Part shown: positions 1 through 10,269 of the stretch, one piece after another
Position numbering within the stretch: the stretch's first letter is position 1
How the letters are laid out: each line of letters begins with the position of its first letter
DNA from: Salvator merianae
Taxonomy: Eukaryota; Chordata; Lepidosauria; Squamata; Teiidae
Direction: 5' to 3'
DNA: 64,000 bases
Assembly: GCA_003586115.2 (NCBI GenBank)
Contig: QVOM02000126.1
Coordinates: 10,006,725 to 10,070,724 of the forward strand
Position numbers and translations under genes: made by a program
Notes under the pieces: model-generated
Told to the model about the DNA's origin: nothing
The model's database searches: none
Seen by the model: the letters and a program-made list of their open reading frames with translations, nothing else

Positions 1-222
1 CCCCCAGAGAATGGTATCCCTCCTGAGGCGTGTCAGGCACCCTCACTTCATAGGTTCAGGAAATCTTGTGAAGATGTACCTATTTACACTGGCCTTTGAT
101 GTGAAGAACAGGCACTGTTATTGTTTTTAATGTGTTCATTTTATATTTTGTTTTTATTGTTGTAACCCACCCAGAAACCTTGCGTATGGGGCAGGATAGA
201 AATGCAAATAAATAAAAAAATC
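1..222 (+). mobile_element. L2 LINE 3' end (intronic)
   Basis: The start decays from the L2 ORF2 C-terminus (a 'cctgaggcgtgtcaggcacc' type segment). It is followed by the L2 3' UTR: Val/Thr-rich tail, GTTGTAACCCACCC, then GGGCAGGATAGAAATGCAAA and a short (AAAT)n tail. Five other copies in the window share this ending. It lies in an upstream AP5M1 intron, 5' truncated by the window edge. Confidence 0.75.
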
Positions 223-240
223 ATGCATGCATGCATGCGT
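222..240. repeat. (ATGC)n microsatellite
   Basis: Short self-complementary tetranucleotide run directly after the L2 tail. Confidence 0.8.
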
Positions 241-805
241 GCTGTGGCTATCAGGTAGGCAACTGTATTCAAACATGCTTTACATAGCATCAGCCCAGAT
301 TAAATTAAAAGAAGTTTGTGGGAGTATGAGGTACTCTTACCTGATCCTGTTGTTGGAACATCCTGAAATGTTTCTCATGAGGAGCCGCAAAGACTACTGA
401 TTATGTTGGTCGTTGTGTATAGGCACTCTGCACGTTATAAATATCCATACATTAAAACGCTGTGTTATAGAGATAACACTCCTTAATTTAAAAGCATTAA
501 GCCACACACAACCCCTGTGGCTCATAGGAAGGTGTGTGATCCAGGTTCCAAACTTATAACTGAATGTTTGAAACAGAAACCCTTTTGCAAGTAGTGTTTT
601 GTTTGTATATGTATGGATACATGCGTGTGTTTTGAATGTCATGGTTTCTCTTTTGCAAATAAATATGTGTTTGTTTTTAAAAAAGGATAAATACATTAAC
701 ATAATATTGTTTATTAATTTATTGAAAACATTTTTATACTGCTTCTTCATAAAAGATTTAGAAGCAGTTTACGGTGAGTTGAGGACTTCTAGTATTGGTG
801 TAAAG

Positions 806-930
806 CAGAGGTGTTCAACGGCATCCTTCCAGATGTTCCTGAACAACTACCAGCATTCAATGGGGGCTGGCATAGAATGCTGGGAGTTGTAGTTTAGGGA
901 CATCTAGAGGACTGGAGTTGAGCATCCCTG
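806..930. mobile_element. Short hAT-type MITE
   Basis: The 125-bp element has termini CAGAGGTGTTCAAC and GTTGAGCATCCCTG, inverted repeats of each other. It is flanked by GTGTAAAG (798-805) and GTGTAAAC (931-938), a 7/8 match for the 8-bp target duplication typical of hAT. It has no coding capacity and sits in an AP5M1 intron. Confidence 0.7.
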
Positions 931-1058
931 GTGTAAACAGTCAGTCTGCACCCAAGGGCACCTCAGGTAGGACAATTCTATGTTGAGCCATCATTTCATA
1001 AAGTAAATGATTGGCTGCTGCAGCTGTCAATAATGATTTGCTCTTTTCCTGGTGGCAG

Positions 1059-1144
1059 GGGCCCCATTACCCACTTGGAATACAAAGTGAGCTATGGCCA
1101 GCTTGAGGTATCTAAAGAGAAAAGCTTGCTCATTTGGATTATAG
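1059..1144 (+). CDS. AP5M1: AP5M1 exon (fourth from last)
   Basis: The acceptor is a T/C-rich tract ending GGTGGCAG and the donor is ATAG|GTAAGA. The reading frame gives [17 protein letters not shown] then [10 protein letters not shown], and one base is left over to start a Gly codon completed in the next exon. The exact first base could shift by a base or two because the acceptor is followed by a G-run. Confidence 0.85.
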
Positions 1145-4100
1145 GTAAGAAAAGCCTCTTTTTTATATATGTAACTATAGAGGAAGAAATGCTTCTTTGG
1201 AAAAACATTAGCCTGTTCTGTGTCATGAAAGGAACTTCTAGACCTTCAAAGTGTTTATTGGAACTCCAGCTCCCTTAATCCCCTGCCTAATAACCATCAT
1301 GCCTAGTGGTTAGGGATGGGGGGACTTGTAGGTCAGCAACATCAGTAGATAGGAGTCTGCATGGGGTTTGGACCCTTCCTCAGATCTCCCCCCCAATCAC
1401 ACATCCAAGTTTAAGTGAAAGTATTCATGAAGGTTAGATCAGTACAGCACCAACATGCATTTCTTCCCATTGCAGGAGGCTACCAAAAGCAGGTACCATG
1501 ATAGTCTTTATCAGCATTGCTTTTAGTGCCGACATCTTTCTTCTTTGTCTGAGTCACATTGTTACTTTTGCTTTTATTTCTTCTGGGCTGCAGATAGGAG
1601 CCTAACTGACTAGACGGATTCAGAGAAGGGACTGAATCCTCTACGATCTTTTCAGGAGGGCTTTCTACATGTTATCCTGAACTGGTATATAATTGTAGTC
1701 TTACAGAAACATTTCTTTTGCTCTTTTCAGGACAAAGATTTCCCAAATCATTGGAGATTTCCCTCACTGGAACTGTTGCTTTCGGTGTTGCAAATAAGGA
1801 ACACCCGGTTGATGCTATCTGTACTGGCACCACAGCGTACATTAAAGTAAGCTACAGTCTTTAAAATACATGGGCAAAACTAGATCTGTAGCAGGTTATG
1901 GGAAGAGGTATCCATGTTACCTAAGAACATAAGAGGAGCCCTGCTGGATCAGGCCACAGCCCATCTAGTCCAGCATCTTGTCTCTTACAGTGGCTCACCG
2001 ATTGCGTCTGGGCATTCTCAAGCAGTAGACAAAAACAAAGCCTTCACATGTTCTCGACTCCCTGCAAATGGCCTTTAGAGGCATCCTGCCTGCCTCTCCA
2101 CCCTGGAGGTGGTACCTAGGCATCCATTCTAGATAAAAACATAAGAGGAGCCCTGCTGGATCGGGCCACTACCCTTCTAGCCCAGCATCCTGTCTCGCAC
2201 AGTGGCCCATCAATCGCTTCTGGGCCTTCTCAAGCAGAATATAAAGGCAAAACCTTCACCTGCTCTCAAATGGCCTTTAGCGGCATCCTGCCTGTCCCTC
2301 CAACCTGGAGGCGGTTGATAATAGCCATTGATACACCTGTTCCCACACCAATGAGCTTGGAAGCTGCTTTCATCCTGAATCCATTGGCTTTCTTAAAAAT
2401 CTGAAAGGAGAGTGTGCTGCATCACTGAATCCCATTTTCAGCAGAGTGGCCCTTTATTGTCTTTTGTTTATGTTCTGCCCCCCTTGTTTGTTCATATGTG
2501 ACATTTTTATACTGCCCTCTATCCTGAGGTCTCCGAGCAGCTTGCCCACTTCAAATACATAAAAGCAAAAATTCAGAGCCGTTGAAAACAGTATGGTCCC
2601 CAGAGACAGGTGGTTCCATCCCAAGAAATGACCTCATTGTGCAAAATTGTTATCTGGGGAACCCATCTGAGTTGCACGTCCCCCAGCGATCGGCTTTGCC
2701 TCGCCAGCAGCACTCTGCTGAAGGCGGGAAGTCACGTTTTGCGTATGAGCAAAACCCCATGATAGAAGGTGCGTCTGTACCTGCCATGAGATGCTCGCCC
2801 CCCCCCCTGACCTTTCTGCGGAGGGGTGCTGAAGCAGAATAAGGGAGATGGGAGCTTCCACTGGCTCAAGAACAATCCACGTCAATTGGTTTTTATTCCA
2901 GCGTGTTGCGTGGAGGGGGAAAAAAGTCCTTCTGTTAAATCCCAGAAAATAGCCGCACCGAAAAGACAGGGAGATTTAGCTCCGAGCAAGCCTGCAAAGG
3001 ATTACACTGTAAAGCAGGCTGACCCAATGCGGACATCAGCAAGGTGCTTGTGTCATTGTTGCTGTTCTCCTTGTGAAAAGCATGTCTCTGAATTGTCAAC
3101 AGATTTGTTTACAGCAGGGGTAAGAATTTGTGCACCTTTGCCATTGTCTTCTGCTTGGTTGTCTTCAGCTTTATTTTAGAATCCTGGATTTCACGCTTAC
3201 TGGATGCTATACCGACCAGCATTCTGTCCAGGTCTTTTCATCTGGAAAACCAAAGATCAGCGCAGGTGAGGAGGCCACATCTGTGGCAGCTGGAACTGAA
3301 AAAAAGAGAACAGGCTGAGAAAGCGCAGACAGGCAGGCTGGTCTGTTTCAGAATCCTTTTGCTCAGAAACGGCAACTTTTTAACCCATATACAGTTTGGG
3401 AAGTACTGTAGAACACACACAGTTTATATCACGTCTCATAGAAGCGTGCTCTTTTGAATGGGGAAATATTTAAAATCTTAATAGATTACAGGCTTGCAGG
3501 GGACGGGTCAGTCACCCCTAAACTACTCCACAATGGTAGGGATTTCTGCTGAGCCCGGTTCTGCAAAAATGAAACTTGTAGCAGAGCTTTGAAAAAAATC
3601 AAGTGCCAGCAAGGATTTCTTGCCAGAGCTAAAGTGAGCACCAGGGCTTAGTACACTTGAGCAAAGCAGCCAACTGGTTTTTCCTCCAAGCCAGCTGACA
3701 CCTGACCTTACATGGCGACACCCGCTTTCACACCAAGTGGCAGCGGCAAGAAATCCTTGCTCACTCCTTATTTTTCAAAGCTCTGCTGTAGTTTCTTTCG
3801 GCAGGGCTGGGTCAGCGCAGTCCCTGCCCTTAGGGAGCAGGTCAGGAGATGACTGAGACAACTCCCACCAGTCCTCTATTAAACCCATTTTTATTTCACC
3901 TATAGGTGCCTTTTATGATGGGTTATATAGTATACAATCCAACCCAGCCTCATGTATCTACCAGGCTAGGAGAGATGGCTACTCCAGCAAAGATTCAAGG
4001 CTGAAAAAATAGAACTGTTCTCCCCAGAGCTCCAGAGCTCTCACCGATCACCACAGCAGTGGGTCACAGACAGAGTGAGCCCGGAGGTTTCTCCCTTCCA

Positions 4101-4353
4101 GATGTGTGTTTGAGTCAGGGCTGTCCAGTGAAACAGCTGTCTCAAGTAGTGTGCATTGTGCAGCAGTAGCGGCACTGTCCCAACAGATTTACTCATGAGG
4201 AGACAATTAGCATTTGAACCTGTTAGGTTTCTAGTAATTCAGGTTTCTCTCTCTTCTTCCTTAATACTAGCTCGAGAGTTGATTGCATCAGATTACTACA
4301 TCTGGAATTCCAAATCTCCGGCACCTGTTGTGTACAGAACATTGCTTTTCTAA
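1059..4353 (+). CDS. AP5M1: AP5M1 3' part: AP-5 complex subunit mu-1, last four exons
   Basis: This is the C-terminal part of the mu subunit of adaptor complex AP-5, which works on late endosomes/lysosomes with SPG11 and SPG15. Exons 1059-1144, 1731-1846, 3169-3265 and 4271-4353 join in one frame with AG acceptors and GT donors at every junction; phases at successive junctions are 1, 0 and 1. The product is about 127 residues of mu-homology domain. It contains [33 protein letters not shown] and the terminal [11 protein letters not shown], which I recognise from vertebrate AP5M1 (about 490 aa in human). The protein starts outside the window. All four exons are free of stops and shifts, so the gene looks functional. 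Introns hold L3-like tails and a foldback element. Identification is by recalled family motifs, not a search. Confidence 0.9.
1731..1846 (+). CDS. AP5M1: AP5M1 exon (third from last)
   Basis: The acceptor is CTCTTTTCAG and the donor AAA|GTAAGC. It begins by completing a Gly codon and reads [18 protein letters not shown], ending TTAYIK in phase 0. It carries a conserved stretch of the mu-homology domain. Confidence 0.9.
1922..2131 (-). mobile_element. L3-like LINE 3' tail, copy 1 of a tandem pair
   Basis: Read on the minus strand it ends ...CTGATCCAGCAGGGCTCC TCTTATGTTCTTA, the 3' terminus shared by about 15 copies in this window. It is 5' truncated within the tail and intronic to AP5M1. Confidence 0.8.
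2132..2335 (-). mobile_element. L3-like LINE 3' tail, copy 2 of a tandem pair
   Basis: A second tail in the same orientation directly abuts the first, diverged by scattered substitutions and a small deletion where ACTCCCTGC should be. Its end lies in the segment matching TGTATCAATGGC of other copies. Confidence 0.8.
2455..2600 (-). mobile_element. L2-like 3' tail remnant
   Basis: The stretch TTTTTATACTGCCCTCTATC followed by TGAGGTCTCCGAGCAG resembles the reverse complement of the L2 3' UTR seen at 6.8 and 22.7 kb. Only a fragment remains. Confidence 0.4.
3169..3265 (+). CDS. AP5M1: AP5M1 exon (penultimate)
   Basis: The acceptor is TTGTCTTCAG and the donor GCAG|GTGAGG. It reads [14 protein letters not shown] then [18 protein letters not shown], leaving one base that forms Ala with the first two bases of the last exon. 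Confidence 0.9.
3502..3878. mobile_element. Foldback element in the last AP5M1 intron
   Basis: Two arms of about 125-130 bp (3502-3625 and 3747-3878) are imperfect reverse complements. The best-matching core is AGCAGAGCTTTGAAAAA..GCAAGGATTTCTTGCC against GGCAAGAAATCCTTGC..TTTTTCAAAGCTCTGCTG. About 120 bp of unrelated spacer separates them. No ORF and no clear target duplication was found. It is probably an old MITE. Confidence 0.65.
4271..4353 (+). CDS. AP5M1: AP5M1 terminal coding exon
   Basis: The acceptor is TTCCTTAATACTAG. The frame gives [15 protein letters not shown], then [12 protein letters not shown] and a TAA stop. The YIWNSK..AP pattern followed by a short hydrophobic end is the normal AP5M1 C-terminus, so this is a complete natural end rather than a truncation. 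Confidence 0.92.
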
Positions 4354-4384
4354 TTTCCTCCCATTTTTTGTACTACAAACAAAT

Positions 4385-4390
4385 AATAAA
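4385..4390 (+). terminator. Candidate AP5M1 polyadenylation signal
   Basis: AATAAA lies about 32 bases after the stop codon, with GT-rich sequence (TTGTTTGAAG, TGTTTGATTTCTG) some 45-75 bases later. This would give an unusually short 3' UTR. A longer transcript form using a downstream signal is possible. Confidence 0.5.
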
Positions 4391-4835
4391 TTTGCAGTTA
4401 CATTTTAATGTCTGCAGTCGTCTAATCACTTGTTTGAAGGGGAAGCAATAGATTGTTTGATTTCTGTTCATTGTAAACAAAGATAAGTTGTCTTCCCCCA
4501 CACACACACACTTCCTTTTTACACTAGTTTAGATAATCCCTGATAGAGAAATCGCTCTTATCCAGGCCATGGATAGCTTCCTGTAGCTGATGCTTTTGCT
4601 GGTGCATTCCCTCATGATCTAACTTTTAATCCACCTTCAATCCACTTTCAGAGTGAGAGAACACATCAACAACATGACAAGCAATTTTCCCTTCCATATT
4701 ATCTAAAACAGAAAGTCCAACTTTAGGTTAGATGCTACAGAAAGGAAACAGCAGCCCAGAAGCAAAGTAGAAAGCTCTGTCCACCAGTAATGTGGGAAGC
4801 ACCATGGCAAACTTGCTTCAAATTGCCTGAATCTG
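4391..4835. other. AP5M1 3' flank, no gene seen
   Basis: Mostly AT-rich unique-looking sequence with a short (CA)n at 4499-4510. No exon or recognised repeat was found. Confidence 0.4.
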
Positions 4836-4839
4836 TTTG

Positions 4840-5240
4840 TTGTGGCAGTGAGGGAGACATGGCAAAACAGAAAGGCAATCTCTTCTTGCTTTCTGCTCCC
4901 AGTGGCGATGACAAGGCAAAATGAGAGCCTCATAGTTCCTCCTCTCTCAGAGGTGCAAAGGGCAGGGGACATGCAAGAGGGCCTTTTCTGTGGTGGCCCC
5001 CAGATTTTGGAACAGCCTCCTGGGGATCCACCAGTCACCTACATTATGTGGTTTTCAGTGCCTAATTAAAACATACCTCTTCACCCAAGCCTTTGATGTT
5101 TAGCTTCCTCTGAGTGCTGTCCTGCCAGGGGGACAGAGAGAGTTACATTTTAAATATGTGTTTAAAGTATTCTCTATATTTTATTTTTTATTTTTTATTT
5201 TTATGCTCTGCCCTGGGACCTTCTGGTGAAGGGCAGGAAA
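4840..5240 (+). mobile_element. L2-like LINE 3' end
   Basis: The ORF2-tail signature GGCCCCCAGATTTTGGAACAG (Ala-Pro-Arg-Leu-Trp-Asn block in degraded form) is followed by ACATACCTCTTCACCCAAGC. The 3' UTR ends near TATGCTCTGCCCTGGGACC. The tail passes into a microsatellite. Confidence 0.6.
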
Positions 5241-5280
5241 GGTGGATGGGTGGGTGGATGGATGGATGGATGGATGGATA
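5241..5280. repeat. (TGGA)n microsatellite
   Basis: About ten GGAT/TGGG tetramers at the tail of the L2-like copy. The reading frames through it (Ile-His-Pro-Ser repeats) are artefacts. Confidence 0.9.
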
Positions 5281-5514
5281 AGCAGACAGAACAACAGATA
5301 TATATAAAGCTCCATCCTCTTTTGCTGAGATCTGCTTACCTGGAGGGAGGTTCTGCTCCTGTATATGAATATACTTTGATGTGCAAGATACAGACATGCA
5401 ACCTTTATACCTTGTCACTTCCTCTACTGTTGCATTTGATTTTTTAAGAAACCTTTGAATATAGCTTTGCTTTTGTGCTGCTTTCCCGAAATCTTTTTCA
5501 ACAATGGGAGCAGT

Positions 5515-6100
5515 TTGGAATTTATTTATTAGATTATGTGCAACTGATTTCCAAAGACTCTATGCAGTTTACAAGAAAATAATACAATCAGATGTTAAAA
5601 ATACCACAGTAAATAATGGTCACCCTGCTGAACAGTGTCAAACGCACAGGTGATAAAACCAGTTTTTTATAATTTTTTGAAAGACTTCAGTGAAGGAGCC
5701 ACTCATACTGGAGTTGGTAGACAGTTCCAGAGAGCAGGGGCTGCAACCAGAAGGACTCTCTTCCTGGTCCTGGTTCCAGATACCATGAGGGCCAAGTACT
5801 CTGAGATTTAACAGATGAGCTGAGCGCACAGGACAGGCGAGACAGAATCAGGCAGGAGGGACGCACTCGGCCAGGAGAGATGGACTTGGACATATCCTGC
5901 AGGGCTTTATAGATCAAGATCAACACTTTGAATTGGACCTGGAATCAAACTGGCAACCGTTGCAGCAACTGGAGCAGAGGAGTCGCCCTATCAAATTTTC
6001 TGTGGTTAGTAAACAAGTTGCTGCATCTTGGACCAACTTTACTTTGCAAGTGTTCTCCAAAGGTAGTCCCAGGTAGAGCATGCTGCAATAGTGTTCAAAT
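5515..6100 (-). mobile_element. Older L2 subfamily, 3' half, inverted
   Basis: Read on the minus strand it has the L2 C-terminal layout: a segment matching a HLVL-type linker, LQELWPSW-like decay, and a GGAACTGTCTACCAACTCC stretch. On the + strand, AAGATCAACACTTTGAATTG and ACTGGCAACCGTTGCAGC match the equivalent L2 segment at 59.8 kb. It is heavily decayed. Confidence 0.55.
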
Positions 6101-6289
6101 ATAAGATAACAAGAGCCTGTTGGTCTAGGAGAGGATGGAACTTCTGCACTTATCCAAATTTTCCCCTTGCTATTGATTTCATCTATAGCTCAGGAAGGAG
6201 AGGTGGATATATGAGAACTCCTGGATGATATATTTTATAACCCAGGACCCTCCCTCCTGACCTGATTTCTGGAAAGGGGACTCAGCCAG

Positions 6290-6745
6290 AATATGTCAGC
6301 CTTGGAAACACAGGCTACGCTCATCCTGCTCTCGAAGCACAGAAAAGTTCCAATGCACTGCGGAAAAATGAACAAATTTGGAGAAAGGGGATAGAAAAAG
6401 TCTTGGAAGCCTGGTGGGGTCTATAAATGGAGAGACAAATGGCGTATTTCCTAACCACACACAAGGATTTGTTTTCATCATGTTCGATCTGATAAATAAG
6501 ATCCTTGATTGTGGGGTTGAGAAAACAAATTTGAAAATATAATTTGAAAAACTGCTTAGGTTGCGATAGTCATCTAACAGCTGGTGGAACGTATGACAAA
6601 GAAGAGCCTGATTAACGCAGACCGTGTGGCTGAGCTGAAGCTGTTCGGGGGAACTTCTAAAAAGACAGCTAGGGTGTGCTGAAATTAAAATCCGCAAAGA
6701 TACAATCAGCAAAATACCACCTATGCAGCCATTAGTTGCTACACA
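6290..6745. other. Unique-looking block, weak conserved-noncoding candidate
   Basis: This matches none of the repeat families in the window and lacks microsatellite or tail structure. It is flanked by L2 debris on both sides. It has moderate GC and scattered TAAT/ATTA. Function cannot be judged without a cross-species alignment. Confidence 0.3.
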
Positions 6746-6784
6746 GATGGGCATGCACAGCACGCATGCATGCAGGTAGATTTG

Positions 6785-7095
6785 TTTGTTTAATTTATAT
6801 TTCTATCCCGCCCTATACCCAAAGGTCTCAGGGCGGGTCACAGTAAAATCATTATAAAAATAGATAAAATAGATTAGCTAAAAGAGTGACAGTACCTGCA
6901 TGGGGAGGGGATTATGTCCACTCAGCCAAAGGCCAGGATAAAAAGGCGTGTCTTCACCACTGTCTGATACATATAATGTGGATGCCTGATGCATCTCAGA
7001 GGGAAGACTATTTCACAGTCAGGGGGCTGTCACTAAGAAGACCCTTCCATGCGTCCTCACCCCCTTAATTGCTGAAGGGACTGGCACTGCCCAGC
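6785..7095 (-). mobile_element. L2 LINE 3' end, inverted
   Basis: The reverse-complement L2 tail TATTTCTATCCCGCCCTATA leads into the ORF2 C-terminal segment (Ala-Phe-Gly end, degraded). It carries AGAGTGACAGTACCTGC, the unfilled version of the site where a family A transposon sits in the L2 at 22.7 kb. Confidence 0.8.
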
Positions 7096-7099
7096 TGTA

Positions 7100-7555
7100 G
7101 CTGCTCCTGGACACTGCAATGGCGGGCCAGTGCCAACGCACTTACCCAGTAAGCGTCCGATCACTCACAAAGGGTAAAGTACAAACAGGCCCCCAGTGTC
7201 ATGATCATTTCCTTCTTACCACCCACTTCCCTAAAAGTGATTACCAGTGAGCTAGGTTATGGGTACTGTATCTGGTCGAGCCCTCCTTCATTTTGGGAAA
7301 GGTTCTTTAACAGTTGGGAAGATGGTGTAAGGAAGGGCATACAGCGGGAGGGAGAGATAAGACGTTTTGCAACATCAGAAAAGACTTTATTCTGAAGTGT
7401 CTTATTAGCAGCCCCTAGAATAAGGAAGTGGTAAGTAAGACAGCACCACACAAGTAGGAAAGAAAGGGGCAGTGAAGGAGGCTGAACACCATCTGGAACC
7501 TCACCTTAGAGTTCCTTGAATTATGGCCATTTTCATACTCACCTTGCCTGGAGCA
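7100..7555. other. No gene seen
   Basis: A low-complexity-free interval between an L2 and a SINE. No splice-bounded ORF or repeat family was recognised. Confidence 0.3.
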
Positions 7556-7561
7556 GACCAA

Positions 7562-7850
7562 GTAGAAGAAGAAGAAGAACTTGGTTTTTATACCCCGCTT
7601 TTCTCGGCCGAAGCTGACTCAAAGCGGCTTACAAGGTTATTTGTTCGCTCGAAGGCTTACATCTATCTATCTTCCGCATCACACAATGTGATGCTCCCTA
7701 TTTATCTACTTGCAATTACTTGCTTTTGAATACCTAGGTTGGCTGGAGCTAGAGGCCAGTAAAGGGCGCTCATCCCCTCTACACGGCAGACAGGGGCCTC
7801 AAACTCTGATCCTCCTATTGAAAGATAAGTGCCTTAGCCTTCTGCACCAA
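7562..7850 (-). mobile_element. tRNA-derived SINE, family 1 (inverted)
   Basis: Read on the minus strand it starts with a Pol III A-box-like GGTGCAGAAGGCTAAGG, has a degenerate B box (GAGTTTGAGGCCCC), a GTGTAGAGGGGATGAGCGCC body and a 3' end GCGGGGTATAAAAACC followed by a (CTT)n tail. The head is slightly truncated. It is a close relative of the copies at 9190 and 63948. Confidence 0.8.
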
Positions 7851-7854
7851 CTAT

Positions 7855-8384
7855 CCCAGGGCATTGTCTGCATTGGGAGGGCAGAGATGCCATCTGTCCC
7901 AGCCCAACTCCAGCAGCAGTGTGGACACATCATAGCTGTTCCAAACCATGCTAACTGTATCTCCACTTCAGGCATCTCCCACTCCTGCCAGCAATTGGTC
8001 CGGGCCCTTGTCACTTATCTATTGCATCCAATGCACAAGGATGGGACAGAACAGTCTTCGAAGGCACCATGCCTAACTCCGTGCTGCAGTTCCGGTAATG
8101 ATCTTTGGAGGGGGTGCTTGGGCTTTGAAGATGGGACGCCCCCTTTTTCCTTGTTCCGAACCAGGTGCGTAAGTACCTGGAGTGGAACAGACAGTGTGGG
8201 ATGGTAGTAGACCTCGTCAGTCAGGTCTACAGGTAATCTAGGATAGGGAGCCCTTAGGGGAATTCTGAGGTGGGATGATGCTAGTCCAACTCAGAAGCAT
8301 ACTAGGGGGCAGCTTGGTCCGGCCTTCCCAAGGATTATTATTACCCAGCCCAATCCACGCACCTCACTGCTGCTTTCATTTTAT
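7855..8384. other. No gene seen
   Basis: Mixed sequence between a SINE and an L3-like fragment. The 165-residue open frame here (7710-8207) begins inside the SINE and has no recognisable domain. Confidence 0.3.
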
Positions 8385-8585
8385 TTATTATACGTTCTAG
8401 TAGCCACTGATATACACATCCTCCATGAATTTGTCTAGCTCTTTCTTAAAGCTGTCCAGGCTGATTGCTGTCACCACCTCTTTTGGTATTAAATTCCCCT
8501 TCTCAGTCCTAACTCTCCTGTCCATCAGCTTCACAGAGTGCCCCCCGGTCCTCATCCTCCTGTCATAACTGCCACAAGCATTCAT
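8385..8585 (-). mobile_element. L3-like LINE, ORF2 C-terminus and start of tail
   Basis: The minus-strand reading contains SVKLMDRRVRTEKGNL and SLDSFKKELDKFMED, the same block that precedes the 3' tail in the copies at 15.7 and 20.1 kb. This copy lacks the terminal tail. Confidence 0.7.
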
Positions 8586-8789
8586 AGAATGCCATAGCAG
8601 CAGAGCAGGATAAAAAGCTCTTCATCCCCCCGTGGCAGCAGTGAAGCTGTCAATGAATACAGGAAATGCCCCATGAGGCCATTTCCTTTGCTTGAGGAAC
8701 CCCACTCCCACTGCCCAGTTCACAGCCAGCTTCCCCCAGCTTCAAGCCTGAAGGTAACTGACCGTTGCTATAGTGACAGATGCGGAAGT

Positions 8790-9110
8790 CTTCTCCCCTT
8801 GCTGTCAACATTGCAGTCAGGGATTCCCAGCTGCGATCTTGACGACATGGGGAGGCCGCTTCCCCCTCCCTCCCCCAAGATGTGCTGTGATCTTGACTTG
8901 GGGAGGGAGGGAGAGGCAGCTTCCCCCCCCCTTGAGCCACAATCATAGCTGATCTTGACCATGAGGGCGGGTAGATTGCCTCCTTGGGCTGCCAAAATCA
9001 CACCCAGAGATTCCCTGGCTGCCATCTTGATGGGAGCTGCCATTTGCCTGTCCAGATCACAGTCAGGGAATCTTCGGGCGTGGTTTTGACAGGCAGGGCC
9101 TGCCACTTTA
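8790..9110. repeat. Degenerate minisatellite
   Basis: Diverged units of the form ATCACAGTCAGGGATTCCC then GGCTGCCATCTTGAC recur at 8811, 8994 and 9055 and are separated by purine/pyrimidine-rich spacers. Spacing is irregular. Open frames on both strands follow from lack of stops. Confidence 0.5.
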
Positions 9111-9189
9111 AAAGGAGTGCCACAAACAGAGGACTCCTAATTCAGAGGAGAAGGAGGCTATACTCGTGGCACTGTTCCCCTTCCTGCAC

Positions 9190-9499
9190 AGAAAGAAGAA
9201 GAAGAAGAAGAAGAAGAAGAACTTGGTTTTTATACCCCGCTTTTCTCGGCCAAAGCTGACTCAAAGCAGCTTACACGGTTATTTTTCGCCCGAAGGCTTA
9301 CATCTATCTATCTTCCGCATCACACAGTGTGATGCTCCCTATTTATCTACTTGCAATTACTTGCTTTCAAACAGCTAGGTTGGCTGGAGCGAGAGGCCAG
9401 TAGAGGGCGCTCATCCCCTCTACACGGCAGACTGGGGCCTCGAACTCCGATCCTCCTATTGAAAGATCAGTGCCTTAGCCACCTGTGCCACCGTGCCTC
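9190..9499 (-). mobile_element. tRNA-derived SINE, family 1 (inverted, full length)
   Basis: The minus strand begins GGAGGCACGGTGGCACAGG, with A box GGCACAGGTGGCTAAGG and B box GAGTTCGAGGCCCC. It runs to GGTATAAAAACCAAGTTC and a (CTT)n tail, seen as (GAA)n on the + strand at 9191-9222. This is the most complete of the three copies. Confidence 0.85.
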
Positions 9500-9665
9500 C
9501 AGAAACTGCCCAGCTGCCTGCCAAAGGGGATGCTGGGAAATAGATCCTGAAATGATTAGAGTAGACACAGCTATTATCTCCTCCTTCAGCAAAACAGGAC
9601 ACAATAGTCTCTCCCAGGGTAGGAGCCCGTCATCGGCCACTAGCACCACCTTGAGTGGTTTATAG

Positions 9666-9857
9666 CAGTGTTTCTCAACCGGGGGCTATATGGCCCCCTG
9701 TGGGCCCCCAGGCTATTCCAAGTGGGCCCACAGGGGTCTTCCTTTTCCCTCCCACCTCCGCACTCCACTGCTGTGTGCACCCGGTAGGATAGGGGTGCCA
9801 CCGGAAGGAAACAAGGTCGGAAGGAGGCCACGGTCAGAAAAAGGTTGAGAAACACTG
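9666..9857. mobile_element. hAT MITE (CAGTGTTTCTCAACC termini)
   Basis: The inverted termini are CAGTGTTTCTCAACC and GGTTGAGAAACACTG, exact complements over 15 bases. Flanks GTTTATAG (9658-9665) and CTTTATAG (9858-9865) are a 7/8 eight-base duplication. The 192-bp element is non-coding and matches the classical hAT terminal pattern. Confidence 0.85.
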
Positions 9858-10269
9858 CTTTATAGGATGCACGCATCGGCCTTTGGGAACAGAACCAACG
9901 CGTTGAAAAAGTTGAACCATTCTGCCCGGAATCCAGTTGGCTGTCCATGGTGACCTCAGGGCTTTCGCTCGTTTCTGAAACCTTCCTCTACGTTGCACGA
10001 CTGGCCTAGCGAGAGATGGTCTTGCACAAAAAAAATGGGGAAGAAATAGGAACGATCAGCCCATCCTGGGGGAAGAATTTGGGGTGAGTGCACAAGGGAG
10101 TAAAGGACACCCTATATGGGTGGCGCCAACCGGACTGAATATTTTTCCCCGATGGGGCAGGCGTGGGGGGTGAATACTCTCCTCTGCTCCCGGTAGCAAA
10201 CTCTTCTCACATAGCAGCAGGGTAAAGTATCCCCTAGAGATCAGCTGGACATCCTAACATTGCTTTTGA

